The notes beneath the pieces were generated by a model that saw only the letters and a list, made by a program, of their open reading frames with translations, did no database searches and had not been told where the DNA came from. The translations under genes were made by a program, and so were the position numbers. A DNA stretch of 64,000 nt. It comes from Haloarcula ordinaria. GTDB taxonomy: Archaea; Halobacteriota; Halobacteria; Halobacteriales; Haloarculaceae. Below, piece by piece: positions 43,421 to 52,219 of this stretch (its first letter is position 1; each line of letters opens with the position of its first letter). The stretch covers positions 1,550,001 to 1,614,000 of the forward strand of contig NZ_CP119789.1 of the NCBI RefSeq assembly GCF_029338275.1. Reading direction: 5' to 3'.

Positions 43421-43630
43421 TTACTGGTCGTGGTGGACGGGGAAGGCAATCTCCACCGTTGTCTTGTACTCCGTGATCTGGCCGTCCTCGACGTTGGCCG
43501 TCCAGTCCTCGACTTCGATACCGTGGATGTCCGTGACCGACTCGCGGGCCTGTGAAACGGCCTCGTGCGCCGCGTCTTCCCAGGATTCTGTCGACGTGCC
43601 GAGCACCTTGATAATCTTTACTGCCGTCAT
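43421..43630 (-). CDS. Dodecin (flavin-storage protein)
   Basis: The product is 69 residues: KIIKVLGTSTESWEDAAHEA, then RESVTDIHGIEVEDW and TEYKTTVEIAF. These are the three strands and one helix of dodecin, whose Trp (in EDW) stacks on riboflavin. Halophile dodecins form 12-mers that store riboflavin. The start is ATG at 43630. It stands alone downstream of and convergent with the RNA methyltransferase operon. Confidence 0.92.
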   Translation of the reverse strand: MTAVKIIKVLGTSTESWEDAAHEAVSQARESVTDIHGIEVEDWTANVEDGQITEYKTTVEIAFPVHHDQ

Positions 43631-43784
43631 GGCACTCCTCGATTCGCTCACGGGCGAGAAAGCCATGCAGTGCTTATCTACCGTCACGCACGGGTAGGAC
43701 TGGTCTGCTCCGTGGGTGCTATGTCGCTTACTGCCGGGTAGGGTTACAGTCCGCCGGTCTCGCCGCCGGTCTGCCCTCCCGTGG

Positions 43785-45326
43785 TCACTCGCGGGGTGCG
43801 ATGGTCCCGCCGGAGAGCCCCTCCCACTCGACGCGGTAGCCGAGTCTGGCGAGGACGGCGCTGTCGTCGTCGACGCCGTACTCGTCGAAGACGTCCTCGA
43901 CTGTCGCGTACGCCATCCCCGCCTCGACCGCGTCGGCGAGTTCATCGAGCACCGCGGGACGGACGAGCGTTCGACCGACGCGCTCGTGCTCGGGAAACGA
44001 CTTGTCCTCGATGGCGTCCTCGCTGACGCCGCACTCGTCGGCGAGCGCGGCGAGCGACACGACGTCGGCGTCGGGCCGGAGTTCGTCGGGGAGGGTCGCC
44101 GCGCTCGCCGCGACGAGTTCGGCCTCGTACGGGCGCAGTGCGTCCCGGACGTCCTTGACTCGGACGCGCTTCGTGTACGGTATCGCCCGGTGGTCGAGCG
44201 ACTCGATGGTCTCGCCGACGCCCAGCGAGTCGTCGACGGCGACGAGCAGTTCCACGTCCTCCAGGTCGGCCAGCCGGGAGAGCTTCTTCTCGACGTACTC
44301 GGGCGTCCAGAACCCCATCACCTCGAAGAAGACGCGGAACTCGGCGGCCGCGTCGGCGGTGTTCCGGACGCCGTCCGCCCCGCCGGGCCGCCACTCGAAG
44401 GCGAAGTCGGGGACGACGACGTGCTCACCGGCCGCCAGTGGCTCCGGCTCCCGGACCAGCGTCCAGTCGAGGCCCAGGGCCTCGAACCGGGCGGCGAAGT
44501 CGGCCTCGACGCCGCTGTCGTAGGTCACCTCGGCGACGGGGTCGGTGCCGGGCGGCGAGAGGTCGGCGTCGGAGAGCGTCATGGTCCGCTCGGTCCCCCG
44601 GTCGTCGACAGTCGCCTCGAGGTGCCACTCGCCGGCCCGCGAGACGGTCCGCAGGAGTCGCGCGAAACGGGTGCCGTAGCGGCGCGTGGTCGAGAACAGC
44701 GCGTCCGGACCGGTGACGACGACTTCCCGGCCCGCCTCTGTCCGGCGGATCTCGTACATGAGGCGCAATCGCTTGACAGCCGAAATCAGCGTTGTGGGGT
44801 CCGACGAGCGGACGCGGACCTCGGTCGCGTCGAACAGCGCGGTCTGGGCCAGCGAGAGGTTGTACTGCCGGCGCAGGTCCGCCGGCGTCCAGCGCGCGTC
44901 GACGGCTGCGAGCACTTCGTTGGCCTCCAGGTCGGCGTAGAGCGAGTCCTCGACGGCCTCGACGGCCACGCCCAGGCTACCGGCCGCCCGGGCCAGCGCG
45001 TCGGCGCGCTCGGCCTCCGTGACGACGCCGACGGTCTCGGCTACCTCGAAGACCCGCCGGCGGGCTCGCTCGGGCGGGACCGGCGCCCGCGTCTCGAAGG
45101 TGGCCTCCCGCTCGACGAGTTTCGCGAACCCGCGGACGAGCTTGAAGTCCTCGGTGTCGCCCTCAAGGTCCGTGAGCGCCGCCTGCAGGTCCGCTCGCGT
45201 CTCGTCGACATGGCCCTGGTAGACGCCGAGGACGCGGGCGGCCAGTCGGTCCGCCGACTCGTCGACGAACTGCGGCTTGTAGCCCCCGCCGGCCCGCGAG
45301 ACGCGCAGGAGGTCCTTCGTCAGCAC
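43785..45326 (-). CDS. Bax1-like nuclease (DUF790), partner of XPB
   Basis: The product is 513 residues. DUF790 features are MLTKDLLRVSRAGGGYKPQF at the start, helical repeats, and a C-terminal RecB-like nuclease region with VVVPDFAFEWR, FRVFFEVMGFWTPEYVEKKL and LLVAVDDSLG; the Asp and Glu match PD-(D/E)xK metal ligands. Known DUF790 proteins (Bax1) bind XPB helicase and cut at unwound DNA bubbles. The XPB gene is the next but one gene upstream, on the same strand, so they form a repair module. Confidence 0.88.
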   Translation of the reverse strand: MLTKDLLRVSRAGGGYKPQFVDESADRLAARVLGVYQGHVDETRADLQAALTDLEGDTEDFKLVRGFAKLVEREATFETRAPVPPERARRRVFEVAETVGVVTEAERADALARAAGSLGVAVEAVEDSLYADLEANEVLAAVDARWTPADLRRQYNLSLAQTALFDATEVRVRSSDPTTLISAVKRLRLMYEIRRTEAGREVVVTGPDALFSTTRRYGTRFARLLRTVSRAGEWHLEATVDDRGTERTMTLSDADLSPPGTDPVAEVTYDSGVEADFAARFEALGLDWTLVREPEPLAAGEHVVVPDFAFEWRPGGADGVRNTADAAAEFRVFFEVMGFWTPEYVEKKLSRLADLEDVELLVAVDDSLGVGETIESLDHRAIPYTKRVRVKDVRDALRPYEAELVAASAATLPDELRPDADVVSLAALADECGVSEDAIEDKSFPEHERVGRTLVRPAVLDELADAVEAGMAYATVEDVFDEYGVDDDSAVLARLGYRVEWEGLSGGTIAPRE

Positions 45327-45366
45327 GGTCGGTGGTGGGAGGGCGCGCTACAAAAGTGCCCCGCGC

Positions 45367-45771
45367 TCACTCGTCGCGCTCTGCGCGTCGCCGCCACGCG
45401 CGCTCCTGGCGTCGCTCGGCGACGTGGCTGTCGCCGTCGGCGATCTCCTCGCGGGCCCGGCGCTCGAACGCTTGCATGTCGGCGAGCAGGTCCGCTTCGA
45501 ACGTCTCCAGCAGGTCGTAGGTCCAGCGCCCGTCGACCGCGCCGCGGGGGAGCAGGTCGGTCCGGAGTCGGTCGGCCAGGCCGTCGTAGCCACAGGCCCG
45601 CAACACTGGCTCGGCGTCGTTCAAGTGGTCCATCGCGTGCCCCGTGGCGTGGTGGAACTCGATGAGGTTCCCGTGGGCCCGGCGGAGCCACTCAAGGCCG
45701 AGCTCGACCGAGTGCAGTGCGTCCAGCTCGTACTCGGAGAGGTCGGATGGGTCGTCTGAGGCGCGTGCCAT
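45367..45771 (-). CDS. Conserved small acidic protein between Bax1 and XPB genes
   Basis: The product is 134 residues from the ATG at 45771 (ATG at 45798 is also in frame and adds nine). It is mostly helical: LSEYELDALHSVELGLEWLRRAHGNLIEFHHATGHAMDHL, with an HHATGHAMDH His cluster. The C-terminus is charged (REEIADGDSHVAERRQ). No family is recognised. It sits between the XPB and Bax1 genes on the same strand, so it could assist the repair complex; that is inference. Confidence 0.65.
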   Translation of the reverse strand: MARASDDPSDLSEYELDALHSVELGLEWLRRAHGNLIEFHHATGHAMDHLNDAEPVLRACGYDGLADRLRTDLLPRGAVDGRWTYDLLETFEADLLADMQAFERRAREEIADGDSHVAERRQERAWRRRAERDE

Positions 45772-45823
45772 GCCTTTATCTATGGTGTCTGTTAACATAC
45801 AATTTGCTGCGCGGGTGTCAGGG

Positions 45824-47158
45824 CTACCGACGCCGCCGGGCGACCCGTTCCTCGGCCGTCTCCTCGGTCACCAGCTCGTACAGCAAGGCACGGCCGCCGT
45901 CGGCTTTCGGCCGGAGGACTCGACCGAGACGCTGAGTGAACTCCCGTTCCGAGCCACTCCCGGAGAGAACGACCGCGACGTTGGCGTCCGGGACGTCCAC
46001 GCCCTCGTCCAGGACGTTCGCCGTCACCACCCGGGAGTAGGTGCCGTCGCGGAACCGCTCGAGAATCTCGCGCCGCTCGCTCGCGCCGGTCTCGTGGGTG
46101 ATGGCCGGTATCAGGAACCGCTCTGAGAGTCGGTAGACCAGGTCGGTGTAGGCCGTGAAGACGATGATGCGGTCCTCGCGGTGGGTATCCAGTATCTCGG
46201 CGAGACGGTCGACCTTCCGCTGGGCGTTCATCATCACCTCGCGGGCGCGCTGCTTCGCCAGGAGCGCCTCGCGAGCGGCGGGGTCCCGACCCGAGCGCTT
46301 GACCAGCTCCTGGTAGTCGCTGCCCGACCGGAGCTGGATACCCGACTGGGCGAGATAGTCGGTGAACGTGCCCTGGTGCTCCTCGTAGCGCTCTCGCTCG
46401 GCGTCGGTGAGCGTCACCTCGAGGCGCTTGATGTCGTAGTCCGCGAGGTGCTCGCCGGCCAGGTCGTCTATCTCGACCCGGTGGACCAGCGGTCCGACCA
46501 GGTCCTCGACGATTTCGTGTGCCCCGTCGGGCCGCTCGAACGTCGCCGTGAGTCCCATGCGGGCCGGTGCGGCAAGCAGGCGGGCGATGTCGCGGTACCC
46601 CTCGCCGCCGAGGTGGTGCACCTCGTCGAACACGACGAGCCCGAAGCGGTCGCCCAGCTCGTCCGCGCGGAGGTACGCCGAGTCGTACGTCGAGACGGTG
46701 ATTGCTTCGACGCGCTGTTCACCCCCGCCGAGGCGGCCGACGGGGACGTCGAACTCCCGCTCGAGCTCTCGTTGCCACTGCTCGAGCAGGTCGATGGTCG
46801 GGACGACGACCAGCGCGGGCGTCCCCAGCGCGACCATCGCGGCGATACCGATGACCGTCTTCCCGCTCCCGGTCGGGAGTTCGAGACAGCCGCGGTCACC
46901 GGCCGACTGCCAGGCCGACAGCGCGCGCTCCTGGTAGGGTCGCAGGTCGTAGGTCGTCGTGAGGCCGAGAGACTCCTGTTCGAGGACGCGGTCGTCGTAC
47001 TCGACGCCCCGCTCGTCGAGCGCGGCGCGGACACGCTGGTACTGGTAGGCCGGCGCGCGGGCGCTCTTCGAGCGCTCGTCGTACTCGACCCCGGGGAGGT
47101 CCGCCGGCGCCTCGCCACTGAGGCGCACCGTCCCGTCCTCGAAGGAAAGCGTCAGCAC
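45824..47158 (-). CDS. XPB-like DNA repair helicase
   Basis: The product is 444 residues. An N-terminal damage-recognition-like part (1-70) precedes the helicase core: Walker A LPTGSGKT, DEVHH motif II, GLTATFERPDG motif III, and motif VI TQRLGRVLRP. Length and layout match archaeal XPB. It unwinds DNA in repair together with Bax1. The start at 47158 is the only good one. The repeat element (47242-47454) lies in its promoter region. Confidence 0.93.
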   Translation of the reverse strand: MLTLSFEDGTVRLSGEAPADLPGVEYDERSKSARAPAYQYQRVRAALDERGVEYDDRVLEQESLGLTTTYDLRPYQERALSAWQSAGDRGCLELPTGSGKTVIGIAAMVALGTPALVVVPTIDLLEQWQRELEREFDVPVGRLGGGEQRVEAITVSTYDSAYLRADELGDRFGLVVFDEVHHLGGEGYRDIARLLAAPARMGLTATFERPDGAHEIVEDLVGPLVHRVEIDDLAGEHLADYDIKRLEVTLTDAERERYEEHQGTFTDYLAQSGIQLRSGSDYQELVKRSGRDPAAREALLAKQRAREVMMNAQRKVDRLAEILDTHREDRIIVFTAYTDLVYRLSERFLIPAITHETGASERREILERFRDGTYSRVVTANVLDEGVDVPDANVAVVLSGSGSEREFTQRLGRVLRPKADGGRALLYELVTEETAEERVARRRR

Positions 47159-47241
47159 GCCTCCGGATTCGACGCTGGCGCTGTTAACGCTTTCCGCCTC
47201 TCGGACAGTCGTGTTTAGTTACGAGATTTTGGGAGTGAACA

Positions 47242-47454
47242 GCCAGAAAGCCCCGGCGTTCGCAAGAGCAGAGCTCTTGCGCAGCCCATCAGAAATCTTC
47301 GATTTCTGAGGACGACGCAAGCACCGCAGGAGTGAGCAACGCGAACGACGAGGAGCACAGCGAGCCGCGGGTCGCGTGGGACCGGAGGTCCCACGTCTTG
47401 GTGAGCGGGCTATCGGCCCGCGAACCAAAGCTGAGAACACGGGGGCTTTCTGGC
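47242..47454. repeat. TIR-flanked structured intergenic element, copy 2
   Basis: The ends GCCAGAAAGCCCC (47242-47254) and GGGGCTTTCTGGC (47442-47454) pair perfectly. Inside are four perfect hairpins: 47261-47281 (9 bp), 47290-47308 (8 bp, TTC loop), 47375-47395 (9 bp, GGA loop) and 47405-47421 (6 bp). The purine-rich linker at 47309-47355 matches copy 1. The hairpin with the GGA loop has three compensatory pair changes relative to copy 1. It lies between the divergent XPB and grpE genes. Confidence 0.82.
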
Positions 47455-47546
47455 TCTCTGAGTCAAAACATGCTACTGTAAACACTGCCAGTCGAACCCA
47501 TACCGAAACAGACGCGGGCTCGGACCACGCCGTCGATTCTGAATCC

Positions 47547-47553
47547 TTTTATT
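47547..47553 (+). promoter_or_regulatory. TATA box of grpE
   Basis: TTTTATT is centred 26 nt before the ATG at 47576, so the transcript starts at or near the start codon. Confidence 0.6.
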
Positions 47554-47575
47554 CGCGAACGAGCTTCGTACGTGT

Positions 47576-48247
47576 ATGACCGAACAGGACGCCGCCGACA
47601 GCTCGGCCGCGGCCGACACCGAGCAGACAGCCGACGACGTCGATATCGAGGAGGCGCCCGAGGAAGTGGACGTAGACGATGTCGACCTCGGGAACGCGGG
47701 CGACGCTCAGTCGCCCGACGAAGTGCTCGTCGAGCGCGTCGCGGAGTCCGACCCCGAGGACATCGCCGGCGAGCTCGCCGCGCTCCGCGCCCGGACCGAG
47801 TCACTCGAAGACGCTCTCGCCGACCGCGAGGCCGACGTCGAGGAGCTCGAATCGAAGCTCAAGCGCAAGCAGGCGGACTTCCAGAACTACAAGAAACGGA
47901 TGCAAAAGCGCCGGGACGAGGAGAAACAGCGGGCCACCGAGGACCTGGTGACCAAGCTGTTCGACGTCCGGGACAACCTCAAGCGCGCGCTCGAACAGGA
48001 CGAGGGCACGGACATCCGCGACGGCGTCGAAGCGACGCTGCGCCAGCTCGACGACGTGCTCGACGCGGAGGGCGTCGAAATCATCGACCCGGACCCGGGG
48101 ACCGACCTCGACCCGACGCAACATCAGGTACTCGCGAACGTCGAGAGCGACGAGGACCCGGGCGCTATCGCCGACGTTCACCGACCTGGCTACGAGATGG
48201 GCGAGAAGGTCCTGCGCGAGGCGCAGGTCACCGTCAGTGAAGAGTAG
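47576..48247 (+). CDS. grpE: GrpE nucleotide exchange factor
   Basis: The product is 223 residues. A long acidic unstructured N-terminus (1-60) is followed by the coiled-coil dimer stalk (about 65-110, ALRARTESLEDALADREADVEELESKLKRKQADFQNYKKR in outline) and the wing domain with LTKLFDVRDNLKRALE-like and HRPGYEMGEKVLREAQVTVS features. It drives ADP release from DnaK, whose gene follows 287 nt downstream. A hairpin array begins right after its stop. Confidence 0.95.
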   Translation: MTEQDAADSSAAADTEQTADDVDIEEAPEEVDVDDVDLGNAGDAQSPDEVLVERVAESDPEDIAGELAALRARTESLEDALADREADVEELESKLKRKQADFQNYKKRMQKRRDEEKQRATEDLVTKLFDVRDNLKRALEQDEGTDIRDGVEATLRQLDDVLDAEGVEIIDPDPGTDLDPTQHQVLANVESDEDPGAIADVHRPGYEMGEKVLREAQVTVSEE

Positions 48248-48400
48248 CGAGGGATAGCGAGGGCCTGAGCGAAGCGAAGGGCCTCGAAGAGATGAGCGGT
48301 GACCGAAGGGAACCGCGAGCAGCGAGATGGGACTGGCAGGAGCAGCGAGGGTCCGACCGGAGGGAGGCCTTCGCCGTTGTGAGCGGCGACTGCTCGTGTT
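48248..48400. repeat. Hairpin array after grpE with GAGCGAAGCGA loops
   Basis: The first hairpin (48258-48286) has arms CGAGG-G-CCT and AGG-G-CCTCG with a central G-G mismatch and loop GAGCGAAGCGA. Further hairpins follow, including GCGGT...ACCGC near 48285-48307 and CGCCG...CGGCG near 48372-48388. The same design lies directly after aspS (58138). It may protect or end the mRNA. Confidence 0.55.
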
Positions 48401-48498
48401 GCGGTACGTGTTATAGGTGCTGATTAGTGCCCGGCTAAAAGTCACAAACAGCCGGGAGGGACGCCCTCTGTACGGTTCGCGTCTCGCCCCATCTAGCA

Positions 48499-48507
48499 AC
48501 TTTTAAC
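48499..48507 (+). promoter_or_regulatory. TATA box of dnaK
   Basis: ACTTTTAAC is centred about 31 nt before the ATG at 48535. So dnaK can be transcribed separately from grpE. Confidence 0.55.
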
Positions 48508-48534
48508 CGGCGCAATCCGGTAAGAGTCGGTAAG

Positions 48535-50442
48535 ATGACGAGCAACAAAATCCTGGGTATCGACCTCGGGACGACGAACAGCGCCTTTGCGGTCATGGAG
48601 GGTGGCGACCCGGAGATCATCGTCAACGGCGAGGGTGACCGGACGACGGCGTCCGTCGTCGCCTTCGACGACGGCGAGCGGCTGGTCGGCAAGCCCGCCA
48701 AGAACCAGGCGGTCAAGAACCCCGACCAGACCGTCCAGTCCATCAAGCGCCACATGGGCGAGGACGACTACACGGTCGAACTCGACGGCGAGGAGTACAC
48801 GCCTGAGCAGGTCTCGGCGATGATCCTCCAGAAGATCAAGCGCGACGCCGAGGAGTACCTGGGCGACGAAGTGGAGAAGGCGGTCATCACCGTCCCGGCG
48901 TACTTCAACGACCGCCAGCGCCAGGCGACCAAGGACGCCGGCGAGATCGCCGGCTTCGAGGTCGAGCGCATCGTCAACGAGCCCACCGCGGCCGCGATGG
49001 CCTACGGGCTCGACGACGAGTCCGACCAGACGGTGCTCGTCTACGACCTCGGCGGCGGTACCTTCGACGTCTCCATCCTCGACCTGGGCGGCGGCGTCTA
49101 CGAGGTCGTCGCGACCAACGGGGACAACAGCCTCGGCGGCGACGACTGGGACCACGCCATCATCGACTATCTGGCCGACGAGTTCGAGGCCGAACACGGC
49201 GTGGACCTACGTGACGACCGCCAGGCCCTCCAGCGCCTGACCGAGGCCGCCGAGGAAGCGAAGATCGAGCTCTCCTCGCGCAAGGAGACCCGCATCAACC
49301 TGCCGTTCATCGCGACGACCGACGAGGGGCCGCTGGACCTCGAAGAGAAGCTCACCCGCGCGAAGTTCGAGTCGCTGACCGAGGACCTCATCGACCGCAC
49401 CGTCGGCCCGACGGAGCAGGCCCTCTCCGACGCGGGCTACGAGAAGAGCGACATCGACGAGGTCATCCTCGTCGGTGGCTCCACGCGGATGCCCCAGGTC
49501 CAGGAGAGAGTCGAGGAGATGACCGGCCAGGCGCCCCAGAAGAACGTCAACCCCGACGAGGCCGTCGCGCTGGGCGCGGCCATCCAGGGTGGCGTCCTCT
49601 CGGGCGACGTCGACGACATCGTCCTGCTGGACGTGACGCCGCTGTCGCTCGGTGTCGAGGTCAAGGGCGGTCTCTTCGAGCGACTCATCGACAAGAACAC
49701 CACGATTCCCACGGAGGAATCGAAGATCTTCACGACCGCCCAGGCGAACCAGACGCAGGTCCAGATCCGCGTCTTCCAGGGCGAGCGTGAGATCGCCGAG
49801 GAGAACGAACTGCTCGGTGCCTTCGCGCTCTCGGGCATCCCGCCGGCCCCCGCCGGCACCCCGCAGATCGAGGTCTCGTTCAACATCGACGAAAACGGCA
49901 TCGTCAACGTCGAAGCCGAGGACAAGGGCTCCGGGAACAAGGAGGACATCACCATCGAGGGCGGCGCTGGCCTCTCCGACGAGCAGATCGAGGAGATGCA
50001 ACAGGAGGCCGAGGAGCACGCCGAGGAAGACGAGGAACGCCGCAAGGAGATCGAGGCCCGCAACGAGGCCGAGGCCTCCGTCCGCCGCGCCGAGACGCTC
50101 CTCGAGGAGAACGACGAGCAGATCGACGACGATCTGAAGGCGACCATCGAGGAGAAAATCGAGGACGTCGAAGCGGTCCTTGAGGACGAGGACGCCGGCC
50201 GAGAGGACTACGAGGAGGTCACCGAGGCCCTCTCCGAGGAACTCCAGGAGATCGGCAAGGCGATGTACGAGGAGCAGGCCCAGCAGGCCGCCGGTGGCGC
50301 AGCAGGTGCCGGCGCGGCGGGTGCTGGTCCCGGCGGCGCAGCCGGTGCCGGCCCGGGCGGTGCGGCGGGCGCCGGTCAGGAAGGCGAGTACGTCGACGCC
50401 GACTTCGAGGACGTCGACGACGAAGAGCAAGACGAGGAGTAA
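48535..50442 (+). CDS. dnaK: Hsp70 chaperone DnaK
   Basis: The product is 635 residues. The ATPase domain (1-375) shows [44 protein letters not shown] and VGGSTRMP. The interdomain linker is [14 protein letters not shown] (about 360-373). The substrate domain (about 380-500) includes [12 protein letters not shown] and FNIDENGIV, and the C-terminus has a Gly/Ala-rich stretch (about 587-618) before an acidic end. It folds proteins with GrpE and DnaJ; dnaJ is not downstream. The start is ATG at 48535 with its own TATA box. Confidence 0.97.
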   Translation: MTSNKILGIDLGTTNSAFAVMEGGDPEIIVNGEGDRTTASVVAFDDGERLVGKPAKNQAVKNPDQTVQSIKRHMGEDDYTVELDGEEYTPEQVSAMILQKIKRDAEEYLGDEVEKAVITVPAYFNDRQRQATKDAGEIAGFEVERIVNEPTAAAMAYGLDDESDQTVLVYDLGGGTFDVSILDLGGGVYEVVATNGDNSLGGDDWDHAIIDYLADEFEAEHGVDLRDDRQALQRLTEAAEEAKIELSSRKETRINLPFIATTDEGPLDLEEKLTRAKFESLTEDLIDRTVGPTEQALSDAGYEKSDIDEVILVGGSTRMPQVQERVEEMTGQAPQKNVNPDEAVALGAAIQGGVLSGDVDDIVLLDVTPLSLGVEVKGGLFERLIDKNTTIPTEESKIFTTAQANQTQVQIRVFQGEREIAEENELLGAFALSGIPPAPAGTPQIEVSFNIDENGIVNVEAEDKGSGNKEDITIEGGAGLSDEQIEEMQQEAEEHAEEDEERRKEIEARNEAEASVRRAETLLEENDEQIDDDLKATIEEKIEDVEAVLEDEDAGREDYEEVTEALSEELQEIGKAMYEEQAQQAAGGAAGAGAAGAGPGGAAGAGPGGAAGAGQEGEYVDADFEDVDDEEQDEE

Positions 50443-50540
50443 CGCTAGTCGGGTCTGTCGAGTCAGTCGCCTGGTCTCGGCGACCCTATCTCATCGAACT
50501 CGAGTGAAAAAGTCGGACTTATCTGCCCGAATTTTGTGTT

Positions 50541-51134
50541 CTACAGCGTCGCCAGAATTTCCGGCGGTACCAGGACACTGTCGATCCGGTGGACGACGCC
50601 GTTCGACGCTTCGATGTCGAAGTCCGGCGCGTCGATGGTCGCCCCGCCGAGTTCGTCGCCACCGCCGTTGAGGTCGAGACCGTCGACGTCGACTGTGCCA
50701 CCGTTTTCCATCTTGATTTTCGAGGCGTTGACTACCGACTCCGAGTAGCGTCGGCCGTTGGTGACGTGGTACAGAAGGACTTCTGTGAGACCGCCGACAC
50801 CGAGCGCACCGACGACGTCGTTCAGGTCTTCGATATCGTCATCGAGCACGCTATCTAGTACTCCGATCAATTCGACAAACGCGTCGTTGTCAGGTGCGAA
50901 CACGGTGTACTGTCGGTTGCCGTCAAGCACGCTGTCGAGGCCAGCCACTTCGAGAGCCTCCTGAAGGCTGCTGAAGTCCGAGTCACCCTTGACGATGTCG
51001 AGAATCGTCCCTTCGGCACTCGCTCCGTCTCGTCGTCCCTTCCCTCGCGCTGCTGCCGTTCCGACACCAGTTGTGAACAGTATACCTGCGCCTCCGACCG
51101 CCTTCAGTACGTTTCGTCGGTTCATGTCTGCCAT
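50541..51134 (-). CDS. Exported fasciclin-domain protein
   Basis: The product is 197 residues from the ATG at 51134. A twin-arginine signal (RRNVLKAVGGAGILFTTGVG, about 5-24) leads a FAS1 domain (about 45-195): the H1 motif YTVFAPDNDAFVEL, VLLYHVTNGR and the C-terminal DFDIEASNGVVHRIDSVLVP. Fasciclin domains mediate weak adhesion outside cells. A TATA box at 51162-51168 gives a short leader. It is convergent with dnaK. Confidence 0.9.
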   Translation of the reverse strand: MADMNRRNVLKAVGGAGILFTTGVGTAAARGKGRRDGASAEGTILDIVKGDSDFSSLQEALEVAGLDSVLDGNRQYTVFAPDNDAFVELIGVLDSVLDDDIEDLNDVVGALGVGGLTEVLLYHVTNGRRYSESVVNASKIKMENGGTVDVDGLDLNGGGDELGGATIDAPDFDIEASNGVVHRIDSVLVPPEILATL

Positions 51135-51161
51135 GTTGCAACGAATAGATGTATCTGAGAA

Positions 51162-51168
51162 TATATAG
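51162..51168 (-). promoter_or_regulatory. TATA box of the fasciclin gene
   Basis: On the minus strand this reads within ACTATATATT and lies about 30 nt before the ATG at 51134. Confidence 0.6.
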
Positions 51169-51292
51169 TTGGGGTTCCCCACCGGTTAGGTACCAGTCAA
51201 TAAGAATGCAGGTACCGCGAGGTAGGACCGGGAACGGAACCGATTGGTACGTACTCGGATAGTGTTGGCTGTTAGATACCTAACGAACGGAT

Positions 51293-52072
51293 TCAATCGG
51301 TGAAGTTCCCTGCGGCCCGGTCCCAGTCCCACGAGAGATACCGGAGGGATGGACTCGTACCCTCGGGAATCACGTCGTACCTACGAAGGAAGTCACGCGT
51401 GCCGCTCCCGCCGTCGAAGTCGCCGCGGTACCAGAGAAAGAGGCGGGGCACGCTGACGGTATCGCGCTCGGCGTCGTACTCCACGGTCCGGTCGAGGTAC
51501 GTCCGGGTCGCGAGGTCGAGTTGCTCGTCGACGGCGTCGGGGTCGTACGCGCGGATTGCCGGGCAGCTCATTGCCCCGCAGTTGAGCGCGAAGTGGATGC
51601 GCGGGTCCAGCGGGGTGATAGTGTAGCGTTTCTCGAAGGAGCGCTGGAACAGCGAGGGGGTGTAGCCCATCGTGTACTTCGACCGCAACGCCCGGAGGAT
51701 GCCGTCCTCGATATCGTTGAGCGAGAGGTCGGTCCCGCCGACGGTCACCGCCCTCGCCCTGAAGAAGCGGACGAACCGAAGCGAGCTCTCGTAGAGGGCT
51801 GGCCGGCGGTCCAGCAGGAGCTGCGTCCCGGCGTTGTAGAGGTTCGTCCAGAATGCGAGTCCAGTCGTTCGGTCCTCGCGGACGGGTGCCAGGGCCTCGT
51901 CGTCGAAGGCGGCCAGCGCGTCGAGGAAGGGCGTCGGGTCGGCCCCCGTTCGGATCGCGGCCAGCAGCTCCGTCGCCACGGCGGTCGGAGAGAGCCCGTC
52001 CGTGTCCACCGCCTCGGCCGGCTGGCCACCGGTAGTGCCCCCCTCGCCGGTTCCGACGGTGGTATCTGACAT
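51293..52072 (-). CDS. DUF547 family protein
   Basis: The product is 259 residues from the ATG at 52072. Conserved DUF547 parts are LAFWTNLYNAGTQLLL, VGGTDLSLNDIEDGILR, IHFALNCGAMSCPAIRAYDP and VSVPRLFLWYRGDFDG. The N-terminus is Gly/Thr-rich and unstructured. The family has a papain-like fold with a conserved Cys (in NCGAMSCP), and function is unknown. Open-frame extension to 53011 overlaps the radical SAM gene and is rejected. Confidence 0.88.
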   Translation of the reverse strand: MSDTTVGTGEGGTTGGQPAEAVDTDGLSPTAVATELLAAIRTGADPTPFLDALAAFDDEALAPVREDRTTGLAFWTNLYNAGTQLLLDRRPALYESSLRFVRFFRARAVTVGGTDLSLNDIEDGILRALRSKYTMGYTPSLFQRSFEKRYTITPLDPRIHFALNCGAMSCPAIRAYDPDAVDEQLDLATRTYLDRTVEYDAERDTVSVPRLFLWYRGDFDGGSGTRDFLRRYDVIPEGTSPSLRYLSWDWDRAAGNFTD

Positions 52073-52219
52073 AGGAGAGGAAGGTCCTCGCGGCTGAAAA
52101 AGTGTTGGTCGGTCTGGCACGCAGTCCGCCCAACGGCCCGCGAGCACGTCCGTGGAGGATGTGGTGTGAACTATGCACGCACCCACCACGCTTACCGAAC
52201 AGCAGTCCTGAAGGCCGGT

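Noticed and set aside
47219..47485. Hypothetical 88-residue protein in repeat copy 2
   Set aside because: It lies almost wholly within the TIR element. Paired base changes favour folded nucleic acid over a coding role.
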